From the NCBI RefSeq assembly GCF_003054245.1, contig NZ_QBKR01000016.1:25678-89677 (forward strand): a stretch of 64,000 nt of DNA, given 5' to 3'. The notes below the pieces were generated by a model. It searched no databases and was not told where the DNA came from. It saw only the letters and a list, made by a program, of their open reading frames with translations. This document shows positions 43,127 through 52,049 of the stretch, in pieces (position 1 is the first letter of the stretch; every line of letters starts with the position of its first letter). Made by a program: the position numbers and the translations under genes. Source of the stretch: Melghirimyces profundicolus (GTDB lineage Bacteria; Bacillota; Bacilli; Thermoactinomycetales; DSM-45169).

Positions 43127-43927
43127 GTGAAGAAACTGATCATTCTGTCAATATTGGCAGTGTTGGTTCTTGCGGGGTGCATGCCGCAAGCCGGAGACGG
43201 TGGTGGGCCGGCTAAAATCACGTACTTCCATCTAGGGCTGGAGCAACCGGAAATGAGAGAAAGCATCGATCAGCTGGTAAAGAAGTTTGAGAAGAAACAC
43301 CCGGATATCGAAGTGGAGGTCCAGTCGGTGGGCTGCGATCAGTCGTATCAAAAATTGGTATCCGGATTTAACGATGGTGAATCCCCCGACGTGATTTATG
43401 GGGGATCCCGCTGGGTTGCTTCCTTTGCTGCTATGAAGGCTATCCAACCCTTGGATGCAGAGGGGGAGAAACGGCTCTCTCTCTATCCTGAACCCTTGCA
43501 GAAGGCTGCCCGGTTTCAGGGTAAATCCTACGGAATTCCTCGGGGATTTTCTTCCCGAACACTGATCTACCGAACCGACCTCATCAAGGAACCTCCAAAG
43601 ACTTGGGACGACATCGTGAATGTTGCCAAGAAAGTGCAGGAGGAGAATGACGGTATTTACGGGTTCGGCATTGCGGGGGCAAAACACGTTTCCACTACCA
43701 CTCAATTTTTCAACTTTGTCTTCCAGAACGGCGGTGAGGTCTTTGATGAAAAAGGCAATGTTAAGCTTAATTCACCGGAAGCGGTGGAGGCTCTCGAGTT
43801 TTACGCCGATTTGTACCGGAAACACAAGGTGGTTCCTAATCCCTTGGAATACAACCGAGAAGATGCGCAAAAAGTGCTGGATGATGCAGTTGCTCAGATC
43901 AAGAAAGAAAAACTGGAACCGAAATAA
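43127..43927 (+). CDS. Sugar ABC transporter substrate-binding lipoprotein, internally deleted
   Basis: 266 residues, whereas family 1 solute-binding proteins are usually 400-440. The signal and lipobox (LAGC, Cys 19) and the N-terminal lobe are intact (KKFEKKHPDIEVEVQSVG; VIYGGSRWVASFAAMKAIQPLD). After NPLEYNRED the sequence jumps directly to AQKVLDDAVAQIKKE, which is the family's C-terminal helix. An in-frame deletion of roughly 150 residues has removed most of the second lobe. The product is unlikely to bind sugar normally. GTG start with AAGGAGGG. Confidence 0.8.
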   Translation: MKKLIILSILAVLVLAGCMPQAGDGGGPAKITYFHLGLEQPEMRESIDQLVKKFEKKHPDIEVEVQSVGCDQSYQKLVSGFNDGESPDVIYGGSRWVASFAAMKAIQPLDAEGEKRLSLYPEPLQKAARFQGKSYGIPRGFSSRTLIYRTDLIKEPPKTWDDIVNVAKKVQEENDGIYGFGIAGAKHVSTTTQFFNFVFQNGGEVFDEKGNVKLNSPEAVEALEFYADLYRKHKVVPNPLEYNREDAQKVLDDAVAQIKKEKLEPK

Positions 43928-43930
43928 TCC

Positions 43931-43950
43931 CGGGGGAGCCTCCGGCTCCC
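43931..43950 (+). other. Hairpin after the binding-protein gene
   Basis: GGGGAGCC / GGCTCCCC with a three-base loop and no T tract. Such stems are common after solute-binding-protein genes, where they stabilise the upstream mRNA part. Confidence 0.6.
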
Positions 43951-43976
43951 CAATTCTTTACATAAGGGGGACGAAG

Positions 43977-44876
43977 ATGAAATTGAATAAATCCATCAGT
44001 CTTTCCCCGGAAAAATCTCCGTTTTTTTATTTGCTTCCAGTTCTCCTCTTCATGTTCGTGATGGTGGCCTACCCGATTCTCCGGGTTCTGTATTTTTCCT
44101 TCACCCAGCACATATTGACCCGTCCGGATCTGGGCGTTACCTTCGTCGGTCTGCAAAACTACGTGACTCTGTTCAAATCCACGGAGTTCTGGGCCACTTT
44201 TTCCCGTACTGCCCTGTGGACGGGGCTGTCCGTGTTGGGGAAAACCTTGATCGGCTTTTTGCTGGCTTGGCTACTGGCGAAGGAGATTGCTTTCAAAAGG
44301 TTCTACATGGCCCTTCTCTTGATTCCTTGGGTGACACCGATGGTGGTGGCCGCTATCGCCTGGCGTTGGGTCTATGACGGGGAGTTCGGGATGTTGAATT
44401 GGGTATTGACCGAAGTCCATCTCCTTTCGGACCACTATGTTTGGTTGGGTCATAAGTTTTCCGCCTTCGTGGCCACCGCTGTTACCGACATGTGGTTGGG
44501 AATTCCCTTCATGGCAATGCTTTTTCTTGCGGGTTTGCAATCGATTCCCCGAGAAATTCTGGAGTCGTCCGACATCGACGGAGCCTCTCCTTCCCAGCGG
44601 CTGCGTTTCATCATCCTTCCCCTGATGAAACCGGTCATCTTGGTGGCCACGACCTTATCCGCCATTTGGACGTTTAATTCCTTCGGGGTAATCTGGCCGC
44701 TGACGAAGGGAGGACCGGTGAATGCAACCACTACCTTGGTGGTGGAAGCTTATCAGCGATCCTTCGGCGCCTTTGATATCGGAATGGGATCGGCAATCGC
44801 CATTGTAATCTTTCTCATTCTGCTGATCTTCACCACCGTTTATTACCGCGCGTTGATGAGCCGGGAGGAAATCTGA
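43977..44876 (+). CDS. Sugar ABC transporter permease (MalF/UgpA-like)
   Basis: 299 residues with six membrane segments. The EAA loop is SSDIDGASPSQRLRFIILPL. ATG with AAGGGGG seven bases upstream. The gene itself is intact although its partners on both sides are damaged. Confidence 0.88.
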   Translation: MKLNKSISLSPEKSPFFYLLPVLLFMFVMVAYPILRVLYFSFTQHILTRPDLGVTFVGLQNYVTLFKSTEFWATFSRTALWTGLSVLGKTLIGFLLAWLLAKEIAFKRFYMALLLIPWVTPMVVAAIAWRWVYDGEFGMLNWVLTEVHLLSDHYVWLGHKFSAFVATAVTDMWLGIPFMAMLFLAGLQSIPREILESSDIDGASPSQRLRFIILPLMKPVILVATTLSAIWTFNSFGVIWPLTKGGPVNATTTLVVEAYQRSFGAFDIGMGSAIAIVIFLILLIFTTVYYRALMSREEI

Positions 44877-44892
44877 TGGGGAGGGGCTCCTT

Positions 44893-45707
44893 GTGAAAAA
44901 ACGTTGGAAACATCTTTTCATTCATGTTCTGCTGCTCACCATATTTACGGCCCTGCTTTTTCCGGTGGCCGTGATGATCTCCACCTCACTCAAAACATTT
45001 GAAGGAATTTTTACTTGGCCGCCAACCTGGATCCCGGATTCGCCCCAATGGGCCAACTACATTCAGGTTTGGTTCGGTCCCTACCAGTTTTCCGGTCCGT
45101 TTTTCAACAGTTTGTTCATCGCTACGGTCACATCGTTAATCACGGTGATTTTGGCGTTTCCCGCGGCTTATGGACTAACCCGGTTCGCCTTTTTCGGTCG
45201 GAAGTCCCTTCTTTTCCTTATGTTGATGACCCAGATGTTTTCACCCGTCATCCTCATTGTGGGGTTGTATCAGATCATCCAATCTCTCAATCTGTTGAAT
45301 ACCTTTATCGGCATCATCATCACCAATTGCGCTTTAACCGCTCCGATGGCGGTCTGGTTGCCAATGTTCCGCTGGCCCTGGAACAGGCAGCTTATGTGGA
45401 CGGGTGTTCCCGGGTGACGGGAATTGTCCGGATCATCTTGCCCCTTTCGGCGCCAGGGGTGGCCATGGCCGGAATTTACTCCTTCATTTTCGCGTGGAAC
45501 GAGCTGTTGATTCCCTTAATCTTCATTTCAGAGTCCCGGTTGAGACCGGCCAGCCTGGCCCTGACGGATTTCGTAGGCCAAAATGTGGTGTACTGGCACG
45601 AGATGATGGCGGCGAGCGTAATCACCACATTGCCCGTGGCGGTTTTGTTCAGCTTTGTTCAACGCTTTTTCATTCAGGGGTTTATGAGTGGAGCAGTGAA
45701 AGAATGA
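44893..45707 (+). pseudogene. Sugar ABC transporter permease (MalG-like), frameshifted
   Basis: Two frames together make a MalG-type permease. The first (44893-45417) runs through three helices to APMAVWL. The second continues from about 45366 with NVPLALEQAAYVDGCSRV (the EAA loop), through FIFAWNELLIPLIF, to 45707. Compared with the family, about six residues between the two parts are missing, so a deletion of some 16-19 bases broke the frame. GTG start, GGGGAGGGG upstream. Confidence 0.8.
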
Positions 45708-45725
45708 GGAGGGAGAAGGTTTGGG

Positions 45726-46663
45726 ATGAACTCATACACCATCGGGCTGGATATCGGAGGTACCAAAATCGCTGCTGGTCTTATTGACAAACAAGGACGC
45801 TGTTTACATGATGTTACGTTACCCAGCTTACCGGACGATTCAGAAGCGATGTTCAAACAAGTTAAAGCCAGTGTCGATCGGCTAGTGGAGAAAGGGAACG
45901 CTCCCACCCATTCGATCCGGGGACTGGGTATCGGGGTCCCTGGAAAGGTGGATCGGGAACGGGGCATTGCCGTAATGCAGGCGAACCTGCCGTGGCGCAA
46001 CTTTCCTCTGATCTCCCGGTTAAAAGAGTATTACCCGTGGCCGATATTACTTGATCATGATGTAGCTGCGGCGGCATACGGAGAGTGGGTGCACAGCAGG
46101 GGGGTACGGAGGAGACATTCGTTTACATGACCTTCAGCACGGGTATCGCCTGTTGCACGATCTATCGGGGAGAAATCATTCGGGGTGTGGGTTTTTCCGG
46201 AGAAATCGGGCAGGCTCGTTTTACCGAAAAGGGGGATCGGTTGGAACAAGAGGCTTCGGGTTCCGCAATCCGGCGGTTGGCGGAATCGATGGAAACCGAT
46301 GTGGATTCGTTGATCCAAAAGTATCTGCAGGGAGACGACAACCCCGTTGAACGGCTGGTGGATCAATGGTCCCGCGTGATTTATGCGATCATCTGCCTAC
46401 TCGATCCCCAACGGCTCGTATTGGGAGGCGGGGTGATTCGGCATCATCCCGGTTTGTTGGAGAAAGTAAAGGAACGACTGCAACTCTATATACTGACGGA
46501 ACAAAAAGTCGCTTTGGAACGCTTGGTTCTTGGATCACCGGACGGCTTGTCGGGTTGCGTGGGTGCCGGGATGTTGATGTGGGAACGGTTAGATAAGCAC
46601 GAAATTGTCGAAAGGAGGGAATTCGGTGAAACAGGTAAAGGCGATCGTGTTGGGAGCGGGTGA
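45726..46663 (+). pseudogene. ROK-family sugar kinase, frameshifted in a G run
   Basis: Frame one (45726-46130) starts TIGLDIGGTKIAAGLID (the phosphate loop) and reads to EWVHSRG. Frame two continues from about 46098 as TEETFVYMTFSTGIAC and later RLVLGGGVIRHHP. The break falls in a run of six G near 46100; seven G would restore one continuous glucokinase/N-acetylmannosamine kinase-like protein. Either a real slip mutation, a phase-variable tract, or a base-calling error. Unusually, the zinc motif GHxxxCxCGxxGCxE of most ROK kinases is not present. Confidence 0.75.
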
Positions 46664-47894
46664 CCGGGGGACCCGCGCTTACGCCCCTTATGCTCTTCAG
46701 TTCCCGCACGAACTGAAAATCGTCGGGGTGGCGGATGTCAACGAAGAACGGCGGAAGCAATTTGCCGACCTCTATCGATTGGAGGATGGGGCCTGTTATG
46801 CTCGTTGGGAGGACCTTCTTCAAAGGCCCAGAGTCGCCGATGTGGCGATCATCACCACCCAGGATCGCATACACTATGCCCCGACCATGAAAGCGTTGGA
46901 GAGAGGGTATCATGTTCTTCTAGAAAAACCCATGTCCCCCGATCCCCGGGAATGCATCCGTATGGAACAAAAAGCTACCGAGAGTGGAAAGTTACTCACC
47001 ATCTGCCACGTTTTACGCTACACTCCCTTCTGGACGGCCATCAAGCGGGTGATTGATGAAGGGAGAATCGGGGACGTGGTTTCGGTCCAGTTGAACGAAA
47101 ACGTCGGGTATCAGCACATCGCCCACAGTTTTGTTCGGGGAAATTGGAGACGAAGCGATCTTTCCAGTCCTATGATTTTGGCTAAATCGTGTCATGATTT
47201 GGACATCTTAGCCTGGGTGATCGGTGTCCCCTGTGAACGAATCAGCTCCTTTGGCTCATTGACTCATTTCACGGAAGAACATGCGCCCAAAGGAGCTCCC
47301 AACCGTTGTCTGGACGGTTGCCCGGCCGAATCCCGTTGCCCTTACTACGCCCCCCGTTTTTACCTCGGGGAGGGGCGGGAATGGGCTCGGAAAATCACCG
47401 ACGATTTCACGGAGGAAGGGATCCTGGAAGCACTTCGCATGGGCCCCTACGGCCGGTGCGTGTACCACAGCGACAACGATGTCGTGGACCATCAGGTAGT
47501 CAACATGGAATTCGCCAACGGAGCCACGGCGATGCTCAGCATGTGCGGGTTCACCCACGATATTACGCGGATCGTACAAATCATGGGAACCAAGGGGGAG
47601 ATTCGGGGGAACCTGATCCAAAACCGCTTTACGGTGTATGATTTCCTCAACCGGGAACAAAACGAAATCCGGGTACATGCCCCCAAAGACAGTCACGGCG
47701 GGGGCGATTTTGGGGTCATCCGACAGTTTCTGTATGAAGTCAGGCATTACAGCGGGAAGGAGAGCCTCACTTCCGCCAAGACCTCCGTACAAAGCCACTT
47801 GATGGCATTTGCCGCGGAAGAATCCCGTCTCAACCGGGGCCAAGCCATCGAACTGGGGGAGTATTACACCCGAGTGATGTGGGGGGCCGGTTAA
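46626..47894 (+). CDS. Gfo/Idh/MocA-family oxidoreductase
   Basis: 422 residues from the GTG at 46626 (AAAGGAGGG upstream). N-terminal NAD(P) fold with VLGAGDRGTRAYAPYA and the EKPMS motif in LLEKPMSPDP. A Cys-rich insert CLDGCPAESRCPYY at about residues 224-237 marks one subgroup of these enzymes. Likely oxidises or reduces a sugar or sugar derivative handled by the adjacent transporter and kinase. It overlaps the end of the broken kinase gene by 38 bases. Confidence 0.85.
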   Translation: MKQVKAIVLGAGDRGTRAYAPYALQFPHELKIVGVADVNEERRKQFADLYRLEDGACYARWEDLLQRPRVADVAIITTQDRIHYAPTMKALERGYHVLLEKPMSPDPRECIRMEQKATESGKLLTICHVLRYTPFWTAIKRVIDEGRIGDVVSVQLNENVGYQHIAHSFVRGNWRRSDLSSPMILAKSCHDLDILAWVIGVPCERISSFGSLTHFTEEHAPKGAPNRCLDGCPAESRCPYYAPRFYLGEGREWARKITDDFTEEGILEALRMGPYGRCVYHSDNDVVDHQVVNMEFANGATAMLSMCGFTHDITRIVQIMGTKGEIRGNLIQNRFTVYDFLNREQNEIRVHAPKDSHGGGDFGVIRQFLYEVRHYSGKESLTSAKTSVQSHLMAFAAEESRLNRGQAIELGEYYTRVMWGAG

Positions 47895-48315
47895 GGGGCA
47901 TTTGATGAACCAGCCTACCACTTATATTGAGGTGCTCACATTCGATTTGATGATCCACTCCGAAAAGGTAGTGCCCCTTTCCCCTGATTTGGTGGTCGGC
48001 GTTCCCGTTTCGGAGATAACATGGAACCGGTGTAGGGGACTTAAGAGGGCTGGCCCGGTCCTTTACGGTTACCTAATCCCATTCTAACCAATATGCTCTT
48101 TCCGTCTGTGAAATCCCTGTTGGGAGTTTACTTTCAAAACTCGGTATTCCGAGGCGGTTTCGGCATATAAGCGAAGGGTTCCGGTCTTTTGATATTCGCT
48201 TCCGTACGCTAGCCTATCCTTTCTAAGGGCCGTTCGAGTGAAACCCACAGAACGATGCAAGTTCATTACCAGCAGACGAGAGCTCCATAGCAGTTCTTCA
48301 TTGAGAATTAATGAC

Positions 48316-48359
48316 AAACCCAGTGATTTACCCTTGGTTGGTCTCACTGGGTTTATTTG
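48316..48359. terminator. Bidirectional terminator
   Basis: AAACCCAGTGA / TCACTGGGTTT with 17-base loop and T-rich flanks. The 47895-48550 gap shows no gene; it also carries the hairpin at 48509-48540. Confidence 0.75.
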
Positions 48360-48508
48360 TAACCGGAACTGAAATAGCATCGGTTTCCGGTTAGGGGGTG
48401 TTCATCTCTGTCTTACTGCTGTTTCCTTACCCATCCGTGTGTGAAGATCTAGAGTATTACAATACGTTTTTAGTAGGGGATTGCTAGAGTGTCCGGAAGA
48501 AGTCGATA

Positions 48509-48540
48509 GGATACCTTGATGTTCCCATCAAGGATCCCTT
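48509..48540. terminator. Hairpin after nagR
   Basis: GGATCCTTGATG / CATCAAGGTATCC (minus-strand reading) with a four-base loop and one bulge. Located 11 bases beyond the nagR stop; a T run exists only in the + direction. Confidence 0.55.
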
Positions 48541-48550
48541 TTCAAAACAA

Positions 48551-49276
48551 TCAGGACCGATGCAATTGTACGTTGAATTTGTATCGATCCCCCCGGTATA
48601 CGGATTTGACCAGTTCCAAGGGGCGTTGGTCCGAAAGGTAACTCGTTCGTTCAATCAGCAGAACCGGGGATCCTTTTTTAATCTGTAAAACTTCGCTTTC
48701 CCTCTCCCGGGCCACCGAGGCTTCCAAGGTTTGGGTCGCGTGTTCGATTTTGAGGCCCAACTGGTTTTCGATGTATTCATAAATCGACCCATAGGCCTGT
48801 GTTTCCGTCAAACCGGGAACCAATCTCACCGGGAGAAAAGTCGTTTCCAAAGCCATGGGAAGGTCATCCGCCAACCGAACCCGTTTGATCACGCTCACGG
48901 ATTCACCTTCGGTCAGTCTCAACTTCTGGACCAGTTTCCCTTGCGCCGGTTCTACGGAGAAGTTCAACAGTCGGGCTTCCGGTTTAAGTCCGCGGGAACG
49001 CATGTCCTCCGTAAAACTGGTCAGGCCCTGAAGGGGTTGTTCGATTTTATTGCTTGCGACAAACGTACCTTTCCCCTTTTCCCGGTATAGGTATCCGTCA
49101 CGGACGAGGTTGTTAATGGCCTGGCGAACGGTCATCCGGCTGATCCCGTATTGTTCCGATAAAACGCGTTCAGAGGGAATCATATCCCCTTCCTTCAATT
49201 CCTTTTTTTCAATGGACTCTTTTAGCCGCTCTTCCAACTGATAGTAAACCGGGATGGGCGAGTTTTTATCCAACAT
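48551..49276 (-). CDS. nagR: GntR/HutC-family repressor NagR (YvoA/DasR-like)
   Basis: 241 residues: N-terminal winged helix (SPIPVYYQLEERLKESI; ISRMTVRQAINNLV) and a UTRA ligand domain. The start ATG at 49276 overlaps the end of nagB by 11 bases. Homologues repress N-acetylglucosamine genes and are released by phosphorylated amino sugars. A matching operator lies upstream of nagA at 51239. Confidence 0.9.
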   Translation of the reverse strand: MLDKNSPIPVYYQLEERLKESIEKKELKEGDMIPSERVLSEQYGISRMTVRQAINNLVRDGYLYREKGKGTFVASNKIEQPLQGLTSFTEDMRSRGLKPEARLLNFSVEPAQGKLVQKLRLTEGESVSVIKRVRLADDLPMALETTFLPVRLVPGLTETQAYGSIYEYIENQLGLKIEHATQTLEASVARERESEVLQIKKGSPVLLIERTSYLSDQRPLELVKSVYRGDRYKFNVQLHRS

Positions 49277-50021
49277 CAGAGATCTTCCCTTTCTTTGAGA
49301 GGTACCGACAGGCAGATGCATCCGCCAATACGGTGACATCGGGGTGTTGTTTCAACGCCGAGGCGGGAAAGTCCGGATGCACAGGCCCCTCAATTAAACG
49401 GCGGAGGGCTTCCGCTTTGGCGCGGCCGGTGGCCAGGAGCAAGATTTGACGACTGCTCAGAATGGAGGCGATCCCCATGGTGATGGCATGGGTGGGAACC
49501 TCCTCCTTCCGATGGAAAAAGCGGGCATTGGCTTTTCGTGTGGATTCTGTCAATCTGACCACATGTGTCCGAGTGTCAAAGGCAGTGCCGGGTTCGTTGA
49601 ATCCGATGTGACCGTTACGGCCGATCCCCAGGAGCTGAAGATCGATTCCCCCAAAACGGGAAATGTGCTTTTCGTATTGACGACACTCCTCCGCAAGGTC
49701 TGCCGCATTTCCGTCGGGAATGTGAGTCCTTTGGGGCAAAAAGTCGAGGTGGTCGAAGAGACGGGTTTTCATATAGGTATGGTAGCTGTTGGGATGATCG
49801 GGTTTCAGCCCGACGTATTCGTCCAGATTAAAGGTGACCACGTGTTTATAAGACGTACCGTTTATGCGGTGATCTTCCACCAGTTCGCGGTAAATTCCCT
49901 CCGGAGTGCTGCCGGTAGCCAGACCCAGAACCAGAGAAGGCCGGGTACGGACGGTTTCGATGATCCGTTCGGCGGCCCATCGGCTCATTTCCTGCTCGTT
50001 CCGAGCCATGATGATTTTCAT
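49266..50021 (-). CDS. nagB: Glucosamine-6-phosphate deaminase NagB
   Basis: 251 residues. It shows LGLATGSTPEGIYREL, VVTFNLDEYVGL, LLGIGRNGHIGFNEPG and the C-terminal TVLADASACRYL. Converts glucosamine-6-phosphate to fructose-6-phosphate and ammonia. ATG at 50021 with GGAGGGG; two bases after the nagA stop. Confidence 0.95.
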   Translation of the reverse strand: MKIIMARNEQEMSRWAAERIIETVRTRPSLVLGLATGSTPEGIYRELVEDHRINGTSYKHVVTFNLDEYVGLKPDHPNSYHTYMKTRLFDHLDFLPQRTHIPDGNAADLAEECRQYEKHISRFGGIDLQLLGIGRNGHIGFNEPGTAFDTRTHVVRLTESTRKANARFFHRKEEVPTHAITMGIASILSSRQILLLATGRAKAEALRRLIEGPVHPDFPASALKQHPDVTVLADASACRYLSKKGKISDVG

Positions 50022-50023
50022 GT

Positions 50024-51196
50024 TCACCCCTCCTCCCTGTGGTAACTTTGTTTGCCGCGGCAATACGTCATGACCAGTTCCAAATTTTCATCCAGAACGA
50101 TAAAATCCGCATCTTTTCCGGGGGCAAGCGAACCCTTTCGATGATCGACACCCAACTCGCGGGAGGGATTTTCGGCTGTCATGGCAATAATGTGTCTCAA
50201 TGTACAATCGGTGTACTGAAGCATGTTTTGGACGGCGTCGCACATCCGCAGGATGCTTCCAGCCAAGGTTCCGTTCGGAAGAAGAGCCTGTCCGTCTTGA
50301 ACCCGAACCTCCTGACCTCCCAACTCATAGGTGCCCTCCGGCATGCATTTGGCCCTCATGGCATCGGTGATCAGAACCAGGCGGCGTTCGCTTTTGCATT
50401 GAAAGGCCAAACGAATCATTTCCGGCCGGGAGTGGAAGCCATCCACAATCAACTCCGCATACACTTCCGGGTGAAGGAGTACAGCTCCGACCACACCCGG
50501 TTCACGGTGATGCAATCCACGCATGCCATTAAACAAATGCGTGGCATGGGTCACTCCGCTTTGAAATCCTTGGACCGTTTCATCGTAGGTCGCATCCGAA
50601 TGACCGATGGAGGCCACCACTCCGGTCTTTTTCAAATATTGGATCAGTTCCAATGCACCGGGTAACTCCGGAGCCAGGGTTACCAACCGGATCGAATCGT
50701 TTGAAAGGTTCTGCCAACGTTGGAATCGCTCCAACGAAGGTGGAAGAATGGCATCCAACGGCTGTGCTCCCGCTCGTTTATGAGATAAAAACGGCCCTTC
50801 CAGGTGAACCCCCAAAATCTCTGCTCCTTCCTGTTCCGGTGCTTGCCTCCACCTTGCAATATTGATCAAAGCTTCATCAATCGATGATTCGGACTGGGTG
50901 ATGGTGGTGGCCAAAAAGGCCGTTGTCCCTTCACGGGGAAGGGCGGAAGTGATCCGTTGAAGAGCTTCCGGAGTCCCATCCATCGTATCCGCCCCCGAGG
51001 TTCCGTGAATGTGCATGTCGATCATCCCGGGAAGGATGGAATAGGTCGGGGGAAGTTCGACAACTTTGTTCGAACCGGATCGATCCCTCTGGGGTCCTAC
51101 AGATTCAATACGACCTCCACGGATTCGAAGTTCTCCATTCGGAATGGTCTGATCCGGCCCGTACACAGTCGCTCCCCGGAAAACAACGGAATCCAT
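50024..51196 (-). CDS. nagA: N-acetylglucosamine-6-phosphate deacetylase NagA
   Basis: 390 residues of the amidohydrolase superfamily. Metal and substrate blocks: PGMIDMHIHGTSGAD, GVHLEGPFLS, IGHSDATYDE, THLFNGMRGLHHREPG and LITDAM. First gene of nagA-nagB-nagR. ATG at 51196 with AAAGGA upstream. Confidence 0.95.
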   Translation of the reverse strand: MDSVVFRGATVYGPDQTIPNGELRIRGGRIESVGPQRDRSGSNKVVELPPTYSILPGMIDMHIHGTSGADTMDGTPEALQRITSALPREGTTAFLATTITQSESSIDEALINIARWRQAPEQEGAEILGVHLEGPFLSHKRAGAQPLDAILPPSLERFQRWQNLSNDSIRLVTLAPELPGALELIQYLKKTGVVASIGHSDATYDETVQGFQSGVTHATHLFNGMRGLHHREPGVVGAVLLHPEVYAELIVDGFHSRPEMIRLAFQCKSERRLVLITDAMRAKCMPEGTYELGGQEVRVQDGQALLPNGTLAGSILRMCDAVQNMLQYTDCTLRHIIAMTAENPSRELGVDHRKGSLAPGKDADFIVLDENLELVMTYCRGKQSYHREEG

Positions 51197-51238
51197 ATTC
51201 CACATCCTTTCAGCAGTTTCTTCCATTATAAAGCAAAT

Positions 51239-51255
51239 AAGTGGTATAGACAACT
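51239..51255. promoter_or_regulatory. NagR/DasR-type operator (dre-like)
   Basis: AAGTGGTATAGACAACT closely follows the known NagR (YvoA)/DasR consensus, an inverted repeat around TGGTATAGACCA. It lies between nagA (minus) and the PTS genes (plus), 42 bases before the nagA start, so one site could control both directions. Confidence 0.65.
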
Positions 51256-51319
51256 AGCTGTTTAGATGGTATTCTAAAACTCAAAGAAAGCCTTTTCATT
51301 CTCTGACAGGAGGGGTTGA

Positions 51320-51763
51320 ATGGCATTTTTAGACGCTTCCTTGATCCGACTCAAGGAGACAATATCGGAGCCTCAGGCAGCCATCCGATCAGCCGGTCGC
51401 CTTCTGAGAGAAAGCAATTATGTAGAAGCCCGCTATGTGGAAGCCATGGTGGCCGCCTATGAACAGCACGGACCTTATTTTGTTATCTCGCCCGGCATTG
51501 CCGTTCCTCATGCCCGGCCTGAAGACGGGGTCATTCGTCCAGCGGTTTCCATGATTCAGATAACAAAGGGAATTCGTTTCGGAAGTAAAGCCAACGATCC
51601 CGTTTATCTGATTTTTGCGTTGGCGGCGGATTCCAACCAACACCATCTGGAATTGCTTCAGAAACTGTCCCGGCTGCTGGGAAAAGAAGAGAACATCATT
51701 CGGCTGAAAAAAGCGACGACACTGGGGGAAATTCAAAACCTTTTGAAAGGGGACTCCATATGA
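51320..51763 (+). CDS. PTS system EIIA component (mannitol/ascorbate type)
   Basis: 147 residues of the PTS EIIA type 2 domain. The phosphorylated His is in ISPGIAVPHARPEDGV (about residue 66). It passes phosphate from HPr to EIIB. ATG with AGGAGGGG upstream. Overlaps the EIIB gene by four bases. Confidence 0.9.
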   Translation: MAFLDASLIRLKETISEPQAAIRSAGRLLRESNYVEARYVEAMVAAYEQHGPYFVISPGIAVPHARPEDGVIRPAVSMIQITKGIRFGSKANDPVYLIFALAADSNQHHLELLQKLSRLLGKEENIIRLKKATTLGEIQNLLKGDSI

Positions 51764-52026
51764 AAAAAGTACTGGCGGTCTGTGGACTGGGTCAAGGAAC
51801 GAGTCTGATTCTGAAGATGAACATCGAGCAAGTCTTAAATGAACAGGGAGTGCAAGCGGAGGTTGAGCATGTGGATGTATCCGCAGCCTCCAGTATGACG
51901 GCAGACTTGATTGTGACCAGCCGGGAACTGGCTCAAAACCTGCAAAATCAGGAGACTCGTGTGGTGACCGTCCAAAACTTTTTCGATGTGGAGGAAATTC
52001 GTTCAGCCCTTCAAGAACATCTTTAA
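51760..52026 (+). CDS. PTS system EIIB component (ascorbate/galactitol type)
   Basis: 88 residues with the phosphocysteine loop AVCGLGQGTSLILKM (Cys 8). ATG overlaps the EIIA stop (ATGA). Confidence 0.9.
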   Translation: MKKVLAVCGLGQGTSLILKMNIEQVLNEQGVQAEVEHVDVSAASSMTADLIVTSRELAQNLQNQETRVVTVQNFFDVEEIRSALQEHL

Positions 52027-52049
52027 TCCTTTTCAGGGTGGTGGATGTC

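Noticed and set aside
48084..48380. 98-codon minus-strand frame in the 47.9-48.5 kb gap
   Set aside because: It spans a terminator hairpin and has no ribosome site or family pattern.
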